Positions 37,498 to 44,368 of a DNA stretch of 64,000 bases are shown here, piece by piece. The notes beneath the pieces are model-generated. The model was not told where the DNA came from. It searched no databases and worked only from the letters and a program-made list of their open reading frames with translations. Both the position numbers and the translations under genes were made by a program. The stretch is from an uncultured Clostridia bacterium (GTDB lineage: Bacteria > Bacillota > Clostridia > Oscillospirales > Acutalibacteraceae), in contig CANQGM010000006.1 of the NCBI GenBank assembly GCA_947623205.1, positions 60,186-124,185 of the forward strand, read 5' to 3'. Position 1 is the first letter of the stretch; each line of letters opens with the position of its first letter.

Positions 37498-38658
37498 TTA
37501 ATAAAGATGTACTAAATATTTTTGCATAAGAGTAACGTCGGAAACATCAACACATCCGTCGCAATTACAATCAGAATCATTTATCTGCTGCGGAGTAAAT
37601 GTTACAAGCTTTACAATATATTTTTGAATATATGTACAGTCATTAACATTAATTATACCGTCTGAATTTATATCTTTAAAAACGTCTGTTTTATCCTTTA
37701 AGTCACTCATATCATAAAGAGATGTTTTGTTTTCAATCAGACGTATATAAGACACAAGCGCATAGTATGCCTGTTCTGTTGCAATTTGGTCATATTTTTG
37801 TTTTAAAACATGGCTAAAACCGTTTTCAACGCTAAATGACATAAGTGCGTCAATAAGTGAATTGCCGTTTTTAATAAAACGCTCATCGGTATGAGGATTG
37901 ATACCAAGACCTGTAAGCGCTGTAATTACCTGAGCGCAGCTCTCGCAGTCGGAATACCCGCCGTTACGGTTCTGTAAATTTGAAAGGACATTTACTGCAC
38001 GGTCGACCGCCGTTTTTACTGCGTCATCTGTTTTATAATAAGGTGCAAGCGATTGTATAGCCATGCCTGTAATGTCCGGTTCGGCTGCGTTTGCGGACAG
38101 CGCCCATCCCCCGTCGTCAAGGCAGTTGTTTAATATGTAATCAATAAGTTTTTTTCTGGTTGTTTGCTCTGCAACATTGTAATTTACCGGTATTTGATAA
38201 TTTACGGTATCAAGTGCCGTCAATGCCCACACAGGCCCGTTTATGCCTTGCTTTTTAACATAATTAAAATCAGCAAGAGGCTCAAGTAAATTATATCCCG
38301 ACACATCGGTAACATCTTTTCCGATAGAAGTAAGCGCAATTATAACCCGAGAATTATCTGTTGATTTTGAACGGTGGAGCTGTGCGGAACCCTTATTTTT
38401 AACATAATTTTCTACATTTTTATAATATCCGCTTTTAAATTTATAGCTTATTTTATCTGCGCGTGAAAGTCCTATTATCATCCACTCTCCGCCTATTGAA
38501 CTTACAATCGGAGTGTCAAGTCCTGACAGGTGTACTGACGTTTCATTAAACTTATCAAATATTTCACTGTTTGCCGACGCATTAACTGACATAGTGCCAA
38601 TAATACATAAAATAAAAGCCGTCAATAACGCTGTTATTTTTGTTACTTTACTTTTCAA
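37498..38658 (-). CDS. Secreted alpha/alpha-barrel (prenyltransferase/intrinsic-factor alpha-domain-like) protein with dockerin
   Basis: A 386-residue protein with a signal peptide (about 1-28). A helical-repeat domain (about 80-310) shows LDDGGWAL...EPDITGMAIQSLAPYY, NGGYSDCESCAQVITAL and IATEQAYYALVSY. These are the (alpha/alpha)6-barrel repeats shared by prenyltransferases and the N-terminal domain of intrinsic factor/transcobalamin. Two dockerin EF-hand repeats close the protein (DINSDGIINVNDCTYIQKYIV and DCNCDGCVDVSDVTLMQKYLV), so it should dock to a cohesin. The start is TTG with AGGAG 8-9 nt upstream. With the DUF4430 neighbours it supplies the two halves of a B12-carrier fold on separate chains. 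Confidence 0.87.
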   Translation of the reverse strand: MKSKVTKITALLTAFILCIIGTMSVNASANSEIFDKFNETSVHLSGLDTPIVSSIGGEWMIIGLSRADKISYKFKSGYYKNVENYVKNKGSAQLHRSKSTDNSRVIIALTSIGKDVTDVSGYNLLEPLADFNYVKKQGINGPVWALTALDTVNYQIPVNYNVAEQTTRKKLIDYILNNCLDDGGWALSANAAEPDITGMAIQSLAPYYKTDDAVKTAVDRAVNVLSNLQNRNGGYSDCESCAQVITALTGLGINPHTDERFIKNGNSLIDALMSFSVENGFSHVLKQKYDQIATEQAYYALVSYIRLIENKTSLYDMSDLKDKTDVFKDINSDGIINVNDCTYIQKYIVKLVTFTPQQINDSDCNCDGCVDVSDVTLMQKYLVHLY

Positions 38659-38660
38659 GA

Positions 38661-38918
38661 TTATTTCTCCTGTTTAATGACTTTTTGTTTTTTTTTAATA
38701 CGCTGCCGTTTAATTTTTGATTTTTCTTTTGAAGAATTTTCGAGAATAGGCTTAAGCCCCGCTGCTTCAAGCGCGCGAGGCCATGGTCCGAGTTTTTGCT
38801 TAATAAAACAAACTGTCTTGTCGTCAAAATCCGTTCTTTTGGGCAGTCTTCCAAGCTCTTTGGATTTATCAAATAAAATTTTAACTGCAAATTCTGCTTT
38901 GTTATCCGTATTTTTCAT
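38661..38918 (-). CDS. Small basic protein with homing-endonuclease-associated repeat
   Basis: An 85-residue, strongly basic protein. Residues about 17-56 (LGRLPKRTDFDDKTVCFIKQ then LGPWPRALEAAGLKP) match the short repeat found beside HNH homing endonucleases and in some DNA-binding proteins; the tail is Lys/Arg-rich. No nuclease domain is present. It lies between two secreted-protein genes with gaps of 4 and 2 nt, so it belongs to the riboswitch operon. It has no signal peptide. A regulatory or nucleic-acid-binding role is only a guess. Confidence 0.75.
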   Translation of the reverse strand: MKNTDNKAEFAVKILFDKSKELGRLPKRTDFDDKTVCFIKQKLGPWPRALEAAGLKPILENSSKEKSKIKRQRIKKKQKVIKQEK

Positions 38919-38922
38919 AAAA

Positions 38923-39909
38923 TCACTTTAATTTTACTATATATTTTTGAAGCGCGGTTACATCTAAAACATTAATTATTCCGTCTTTGTTAAAGTCGGC
39001 AGCCACTTTTTGTTCGTCTGTGAACGATATTAATAATACAATATTTTTTTGAATTTGAGTAACGTCCATAACATTTATAAAACCGTCGTTATTTACATCT
39101 CCGAGTAAGGTCGTTTTATCAAAAACGATGTTGATTTTATATATGTTTTCTTCAGCGCCCTCGTTCATGGAAGGCCAGTTTGAATTGTTCACGCCGACAT
39201 AAATAGTATCGCCGTCTTTAACGTCAATTGACTGTGTTCTTTTATATTCGGATTTTTCCACATTTGGAGTATATTCATTTTTGTATGTTCTAACCTGAAA
39301 ATTTTTGTTTGCGGCAGTAGGAGTTACAAAAACACTTGTTACATCTGTCGGTAGAGTAAGTGTATATTCAGTTGTTGACGGAACAAAATCAGCAGAGAGC
39401 GTACCCTCACTGAATACAAGACTGCTGAGAGAAGAATCATTATTTGCCCAGTCGCTGCCAATGTCCGCGCCCCATGCATTTGAATACATAATACAAATTT
39501 CGTCGCCGCTTTCAAGGGTTCCGTTTGCAACAGTGAATGCGTCAAATCCTACATTAGCAAACCAGTCGTTAACGGTTCCCATCCAGCCGCTCATTTCGCC
39601 TCCGTCATATGCTGCAAGTCCGTTAATTTCTTCAATGTAGCAATTTTCCGCTCCTTTTTGTGTATAGCCGTGATTGTCAAGCGCGTTTACAACAGCGGAC
39701 ATTAATGTTGAATTTTCGTCTATTTCCACCCACTCGTCAACAAGCGTTCCGTCCCAAGCGGCGCCGTCATCAGTTGAAAATACTTCGTTTTTTACAACTA
39801 CTTTTACTTTTTCTTCTTCTGCTGCGTATGCAGAAGCAACCGAAAAAGCAGCGGAAATTACTGCAATTGCCATAATTAATGATAGAATTTTTTTAATTGA
39901 TTTTTTCAT
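38923..39909 (-). CDS. Secreted DUF4430 protein with cadherin-like domain and dockerin
   Basis: A 328-residue protein and the first gene after the cobalamin riboswitch. A signal peptide (about 1-29, ending ASAYAA) precedes a DUF4430 domain (about 33-150). That domain has NSTLMSAVVNALDNHGY, INGLAAYDGGEMSGWMGTVN and LESGDEICIMYSNAWG, the transcobalamin C-terminal-like pattern. A cadherin-like beta-sandwich (about 160-265) and a type I dockerin with two calcium loops (GDVNNDGFINVMDVTQIQKN and ADFNKDGIINVLDVTALQKY) follow. AAAGGAG precedes the ATG. It is probably a cohesin-docked corrinoid-capture module at the cell surface; binding itself is inferred. Confidence 0.88.
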   Translation of the reverse strand: MKKSIKKILSLIMAIAVISAAFSVASAYAAEEEKVKVVVKNEVFSTDDGAAWDGTLVDEWVEIDENSTLMSAVVNALDNHGYTQKGAENCYIEEINGLAAYDGGEMSGWMGTVNDWFANVGFDAFTVANGTLESGDEICIMYSNAWGADIGSDWANNDSSLSSLVFSEGTLSADFVPSTTEYTLTLPTDVTSVFVTPTAANKNFQVRTYKNEYTPNVEKSEYKRTQSIDVKDGDTIYVGVNNSNWPSMNEGAEENIYKINIVFDKTTLLGDVNNDGFINVMDVTQIQKNIVLLISFTDEQKVAADFNKDGIINVLDVTALQKYIVKLK

Positions 39910-39954
39910 AAGCTTCTCCTTTAAAAATAATTATATATTTTTACGGAAAGCACT

Positions 39955-39985
39955 AAAATAAAAATGCTTTCCGTAAAGGAAAGCA
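39955..39985 (-). terminator. Expression-platform terminator of the cobalamin riboswitch
   Basis: On the minus strand TGCTTTCC, loop TTTAC, GGAAAGCA and then TTTTTATTTT: an intrinsic terminator between the aptamer and the first gene. The downstream half can also pair with a second copy (TTACGGAAAGCA 39941-39952 with TGCTTTCCGTAA 39965-39976, 12 bp perfect). Confidence 0.88.
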
Positions 39986-40039
39986 CAACAGATTATGCTG
40001 CATAAAACAGCAAATCATACAGTTTTATACAGGCTTATA

Positions 40040-40210
40040 TAACCGGTTGCACTTCTTCTGCGTCCAAGATTGCAAGCTCCGAAGAACAGCGGGAGTAATC
40101 TGACTTATGGCATACGCCAAACACAGTAATGACGGTTGTTTCGGATTCTGACCGAATTCCCAATTACCTACCGGGCAAAGCCTTTCGGACCGCTGCTCAA
40201 AATATTATTT
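40040..40210 (-). promoter_or_regulatory. Cobalamin (B12) riboswitch aptamer
   Basis: Read on the minus strand, the leader contains the core blocks in order: TTGGGAATTCGGTCAGAATC, then CCGTCATTACTGTG, and the B12-box region GCCATAAGTCAGATTAC. These match the cobalamin riboswitch consensus (GGGAA..GGTG..AATCC, ..ACTGT.., GCCACTG, AAGTCAG). With the terminator downstream it should switch transcription off when cobalamin is bound. The aptamer ends are approximate. Confidence 0.9.
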
Positions 40211-40220
40211 AATTTTTTAT

Positions 40221-40249
40221 ATTATAACTATTTTGTAAAAGATTGTCAA
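40221..40249 (-). promoter_or_regulatory. Consensus sigma-A promoter of the B12-regulated operon
   Basis: On the minus strand TTGACA (40249-40244), a 17-nt spacer and TATAAT (40226-40221): a perfect consensus promoter. Transcription would start near 40214, just before the riboswitch. Confidence 0.92.
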
Positions 40250-40391
40250 GCATATGAAACTTGTTTATTACTATATTATTTTTGCGTTATTAAAACTGTT
40301 TAAACGGGAATTGCAAGTAATTGATAAACGATGTAACTGATTATTTATTTTTGAATACCCTGTTATTAAAAAGTTAAAATTGGTGAAGACA

Positions 40392-40628
40392 ATGAATGAA
40401 AAATATACCCTGGATAATTTACCGTTAAATAAAAGCGCAGTCGTAAATAATGTGAATTGTAAAGAGTCATTGAAAAACAGAATATACGATTTAGGCATTC
40501 TTAATAATGTAAAAATCACTCCCGTATATAAAAGTCCTTTTGGAGATCCGACTGCTTTTATTGTCAAAAATGCAATAATTGCATTAAGAAATAAAGATTG
40601 CAAAAATATTACCGTTACTCCCATATAA
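40392..40628 (+). CDS. feoA: Ferrous iron transport protein A
   Basis: FeoA is a small SH3-like protein that works with FeoB in Fe(II) uptake. The 78-residue protein has LKNRIYDLGILNNVKITPVYKSPFGDP, the family core, and IALRNKDCKNI. The ATG at 40392 follows GGTGA; a TTG at 40380 is less likely. feoB starts 20 nt downstream. The gene is divergent from the B12 operon. Confidence 0.93.
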   Translation: MNEKYTLDNLPLNKSAVVNNVNCKESLKNRIYDLGILNNVKITPVYKSPFGDPTAFIVKNAIIALRNKDCKNITVTPI

Positions 40629-40648
40629 ATTAATGAGGAGGTATTTTA

Positions 40649-42568
40649 TTGTTTGTAAGAAATTCTGTTGCAGCTAAAATATCCGTAAATGAAAATGAGA
40701 GAACCGATTTTAAAATTGCGCTTGCAGGCAATCCAAATGTTGGCAAAAGTACCGTATTTAACGCCCTGACGGGTCTAAAACAGCATACGGGAAACTGGAC
40801 GGGAAAAACAGTGGAATGCGCAAGGGGAACATCTAAAATTTTTGACAAATATTTTTCTGTTACGGATCTGCCCGGAACTTACTCTATGTTGTCTTTCTCA
40901 AAAGAAGAAGAAGTTGCAAAAGATTATCTTGCAGGCAATGAAATAGATTGTGTTGTTATTGTAATTGATTCAAATGTAATTGAACGCAATTTATCCTTTG
41001 CGCTGCAGGTTCTTTCTTTGCAAACAAAAGCTGTGTTATGTCTGAATCTTTCGGATGAGGCTGAGAAAAACGGTATTTGCATTGACAAAGACGAACTGTC
41101 GCTTAATTTGGGAATACCTGTAATCAGCACATGCGCAACAAAAAAAAGAGGACTCAAGGAGCTTAAATCCTTAATTTACGATGTGTGTACGGGTAAAACA
41201 AAATGTTTTAGAGTATCGCGTCTTTATGAAAATGTAGATGTATTAAATTCTGACAGCCACCGAGAAAATGCTGAAATTTTATCACAGCACTGCAAAGATA
41301 TATGTGCCAAGTGTGTTTGCAATAATAAAAACATAATTAATGAGCGCACTAAAAAGCTTGACAAAATACTTACTTCAAAAATAACCGGAATACCTATAAT
41401 GCTTTTGTTGTTCGGGTTTATATTCTGGATCACGGCAGTAGGCGCAAATTATCCGAGCGAATGGCTCAGCATATTTTTTGATTTTTTAAAAACAAATTTA
41501 TATACTCTTTTCAGCTATTTGAATGTACCTCAGTTTTTTACCGGACTTATTATTGACGGAATATACACAACACTTACCTGGGTAGTGTCAGTAATGCTGC
41601 CGCCAATGGCAATATTTTTTCCGCTGTTTTCAATTATTGAAGATTCAGGATACTTGCCGAGAATAGCGTTTAATCTTGATAAATTTTTCTCTAATTGCGG
41701 TGCTCAGGGCAAACAGAGCCTAACAATGGCTATGGGCATAGGATGCAATGCATGCGGCGTTACGGGATGCCGGATAATTGAGTCGCCTCAGGAACGGTTA
41801 ATTGCTGTATTAACAAACAACTTTATGCCCTGCAACGGACGTTTTCCAACGCTGATAGCAATAATAATGATGTTTTTTGCAGGCAGTACGCTGGCATTTG
41901 TAAACTCAATCAAAGTAGCCTTAATTTTAGTCAGCGTAATTGTATTATGCGTAATTATAACTCTAATTACATCAAAGCTGTTATCGGTAACAGTTGCAAA
42001 AAGTGAACCGTCATCTTTTGTTTTAGAGCTGCCACCGTATAGAAAGCCGCAAATTTTTAAAACAATAGTACGTTCATTGTTTGACAGAACGCTTTTTGTA
42101 CTCGGCAGAGCAGTCGCAGTTGCAGCTCCCGCAGGAGCCGTTATATGGCTTATGGCAAACATAAAAGTCGGCGATTCATCCATTTTAATGCACTGCACAC
42201 AATTCTTTGATCCGTTCGGTCATCTTCTTGGCCTTGACGGCGTTATAGTAATGGCATTTATTCTTGGGTTTCCTGCAAATGAAACTGTAATTCCTATAAT
42301 AATTATGTCATATATGTCGGCAGGAACGCTTGTTGATTACACAAGTTACGACCAGCTTTTTTCTTTACTGACTGCAAACGGCTGGACAACAACGACCGCT
42401 GTATGTATGATGATAATGTGCATAATGCATTTTCCCTGCTCCACAACTTGCCTGACAATAAAGAAAGAAACCGGCAGTTTAAAATGGACGGCAGTATCAA
42501 TGATAATACCAACGGTAATCGGCATAATTCTATGCTTGCTGACTGCTAACATATTATCGTTATTTTAA
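40649..42568 (+). CDS. feoB: Ferrous iron transporter FeoB
   Basis: FeoB is the GTPase-gated Fe(II) permease. The 639-residue protein has a cytoplasmic G domain with G1 GNPNVGKST (27-35) and G3 DLPGTYS. A helical GDI-like region and a membrane part follow with two gate repeats; GCNACGVTGCRIIESPQER and NNFMPCNGRFPT are the conserved first gate. It is shorter than E. coli FeoB (773), as is common in Firmicutes. The start is TTG with GAGGAGG 7 nt upstream. Confidence 0.96.
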   Translation: MFVRNSVAAKISVNENERTDFKIALAGNPNVGKSTVFNALTGLKQHTGNWTGKTVECARGTSKIFDKYFSVTDLPGTYSMLSFSKEEEVAKDYLAGNEIDCVVIVIDSNVIERNLSFALQVLSLQTKAVLCLNLSDEAEKNGICIDKDELSLNLGIPVISTCATKKRGLKELKSLIYDVCTGKTKCFRVSRLYENVDVLNSDSHRENAEILSQHCKDICAKCVCNNKNIINERTKKLDKILTSKITGIPIMLLLFGFIFWITAVGANYPSEWLSIFFDFLKTNLYTLFSYLNVPQFFTGLIIDGIYTTLTWVVSVMLPPMAIFFPLFSIIEDSGYLPRIAFNLDKFFSNCGAQGKQSLTMAMGIGCNACGVTGCRIIESPQERLIAVLTNNFMPCNGRFPTLIAIIMMFFAGSTLAFVNSIKVALILVSVIVLCVIITLITSKLLSVTVAKSEPSSFVLELPPYRKPQIFKTIVRSLFDRTLFVLGRAVAVAAPAGAVIWLMANIKVGDSSILMHCTQFFDPFGHLLGLDGVIVMAFILGFPANETVIPIIIMSYMSAGTLVDYTSYDQLFSLLTANGWTTTTAVCMMIMCIMHFPCSTTCLTIKKETGSLKWTAVSMIIPTVIGIILCLLTANILSLF

Positions 42569-42570
42569 AA

Positions 42571-42597
42571 ACGGAGCTGCCTTGCGACAGCTCCGTA
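42571..42597 (+). terminator. Hairpin after feoB, probable terminator
   Basis: ACGGAGCTG and CAGCTCCGT form a 9-bp stem with a 7-nt loop. The following bases are AT-rich but not a pure U run. Confidence 0.6.
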
Positions 42598-42645
42598 TAT
42601 TATAACGGTGTGTATTATATAAAGTGTGTGAACGTAAATTCTTTG

Positions 42646-44019
42646 TTAATTACAGGACTGGGCCACTTTCATCATAATTGCACATTCCATACGCTTTTTA
42701 AATAGTTGACATCCGTATTCGTAAACACCTTTTATTGAGCCGGAAGAGTGATATGCATTTGCGGCGCATCCTCCACTGCAATAAAGTCTTGCCCAACATT
42801 TTTTACAATCGGGACGGGCATAGGCGTTGCAAAGTTTAAATTCATTTTGAATTTCTCTGTTTGTAACGCCGTCATAAATATTGCCGAGGCTGTACTTTGG
42901 GTCGCCTACAAACTGATGACAGGGATACAGCTCTCCCCAAGGCGTTACCGCCATATATTCTGTACCCGAACCGCATCCGGAAATGCGTTTATATATACAC
43001 GGGCCGCCCGTTAAATCTATCATATAATGATAAAACGTAATAGGTTTGCCCTCTTTTTCACGTTTCAGCATTTCCTTGGCAAGAATTTCATACTGTTCAA
43101 ATAACACGGGCAAATCATCATATGTAAGGGCGTAAGGGTCATCTGGCGCACAGACTACGGGTTCCATAGAAAGCTCAGTAAACCCTAAATCTGCCATATG
43201 AAATATATCATTTGTAAAGTCAGTGTTGTTGTGAGTGTATGTCCCGCGAACATAGTAGTTTTTGTCGCCGCGTTTTTTTACAAATTTTTGAAATTTAGGA
43301 ACTATTATGTCATAACTGCCCTTGCCGCCGACTGTTTTGCGAAGACTGTCATGAACTTTTTTTCTGCCGTCAAGGCTTAAAACAACATTATGACATTCTT
43401 TGTTTGCAAATTCAATTACATCGTCGTTAATAAGCATTCCGTTTGTAGTCAGCGTAAAACGGAAGTTTTTATTTTTCTCTTTTTCAATACTGCGCGCATA
43501 CGCAACAATTTGCTTTACAACATCAAAATTCATAAGAGGCTCGCCGCCAAAGAAATCAACTTCAAGGTTTACTCTGCTCCCTGAATTTTCAACAAGAAAA
43601 TCAATTGCCCTTTTCCCTACTTCAAAGCTCATTAATGCTCTGTCTCCGTGATATTTGCCCTGACTTGCAAAACAGTATTCACAATTAAGATTACAAGTGT
43701 GTGCAATATGCAGGCAAAGCGCTTTTATAACGGTGTTTCTGCTTTTAAAATCAAATGCAAGGTTTTCATACTTGTCTTCGGCAAATAATTTTCCCTTAGC
43801 TTCAAGCTCTTGAACATCGTCAATGCAGTCGTTTACTTCATCCGCGGTAATTTCAGGGTTATTCTTATATTTTTTAAGCAGAGCGGACACAATACCTTCC
43901 CTGCTGTTGCTTTTATACATTTCAATGACGTCATAGGCAAGGTCATCAACGCTGTGAACACTGCCGCTGTAAACGTCAAGAACAATGTTATATCCGTTTA
44001 GTTTATACTGATGTATCAT
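42646..44019 (-). CDS. scfB: Radical SAM/SPASM SCIFF peptide maturase
   Basis: This enzyme forms thioether cross-links in the SCIFF ribosomal peptide encoded just upstream. The N-terminal RRE-like region (MIHQYKLNGYNIVLDV onward) is followed by the radical SAM cluster motif CNLNCEYC (C109, C113, C116). C-terminal SPASM cysteines follow (CGSGTEYM...YPCHQF and CKKCWARLYCSGGCAANAY). The ATG at 44019 follows GGAG and matches the conserved family start; a TTG at 44040 is rejected. The 457-residue length is typical. Confidence 0.95.
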   Translation of the reverse strand: MIHQYKLNGYNIVLDVYSGSVHSVDDLAYDVIEMYKSNSREGIVSALLKKYKNNPEITADEVNDCIDDVQELEAKGKLFAEDKYENLAFDFKSRNTVIKALCLHIAHTCNLNCEYCFASQGKYHGDRALMSFEVGKRAIDFLVENSGSRVNLEVDFFGGEPLMNFDVVKQIVAYARSIEKEKNKNFRFTLTTNGMLINDDVIEFANKECHNVVLSLDGRKKVHDSLRKTVGGKGSYDIIVPKFQKFVKKRGDKNYYVRGTYTHNNTDFTNDIFHMADLGFTELSMEPVVCAPDDPYALTYDDLPVLFEQYEILAKEMLKREKEGKPITFYHYMIDLTGGPCIYKRISGCGSGTEYMAVTPWGELYPCHQFVGDPKYSLGNIYDGVTNREIQNEFKLCNAYARPDCKKCWARLYCSGGCAANAYHSSGSIKGVYEYGCQLFKKRMECAIMMKVAQSCN

Positions 44020-44046
44020 AAAATCTCCATAAAAAGACAAAAGGAA

Positions 44047-44073
44047 AGCCGTTAAACCTCAAGGTAAAACGGC
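44047..44073 (-). repeat. Intercistronic hairpin between scfA and scfB
   Basis: AGCCGTT and AACGGCT form a stem in the 119-nt gap between the precursor and maturase genes. It has no strong U run. It may tune the precursor-to-enzyme ratio or protect the short scfA mRNA. Confidence 0.55.
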
Positions 44074-44138
44074 TGTTAATGCAATACCGCAAGTTATGGT
44101 GCAAGGTACTGCCATAAATCCCTAAATCTTAACAAAAA

Positions 44139-44291
44139 TTATTTTTCGTCTAAGCATTTCTCACACTGCTGATTTGCAACGCCGCAGGATGTTTTGCAGG
44201 CTGATTGGCAAGATGTTTGGCATTCGCCGCAGCCGCCTGTTTTTACGCTCTTGTTAAGGTCGCGAGTTTCAATAGTTTTAATTCTTTTCAT
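44139..44291 (-). CDS. scfA: SCIFF ribosomal peptide precursor
   Basis: A 50-residue ORF beginning MKRIKTIETRDLNKSVKTGG, followed by a cysteine cluster (C21, C24, C28, C32, C36, C43 and an extra C46). This is the SCIFF (six cysteines in forty-five residues) peptide, nearly universal in Clostridia, modified by the adjacent radical SAM enzyme into a thioether peptide (sactipeptide/ranthipeptide class). A seventh cysteine near the C-terminus is unusual against the usual six. The ATG at 44291 matches the conserved start; an upstream in-frame ATG at 44300 lies only 1 nt from AGGGAG. Confidence 0.95.
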   Translation of the reverse strand: MKRIKTIETRDLNKSVKTGGCGECQTSCQSACKTSCGVANQQCEKCLDEK

Positions 44292-44339
44292 ATAAATCAT
44301 ACTCCCTGTAAGATTTTATTTATAATTTTAATATTTATA

Positions 44340-44368
44340 ATTTTATCATATGCGTTATATTTTGTCAA
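44340..44368 (-). promoter_or_regulatory. scfA promoter
   Basis: On the minus strand TTGACA (44368-44363), a 17-nt spacer and TAAAAT (44345-44340). The -35 box lies inside the 3' end of the upstream decarboxylase gene, so scfA-scfB have their own promoter. Confidence 0.82.
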
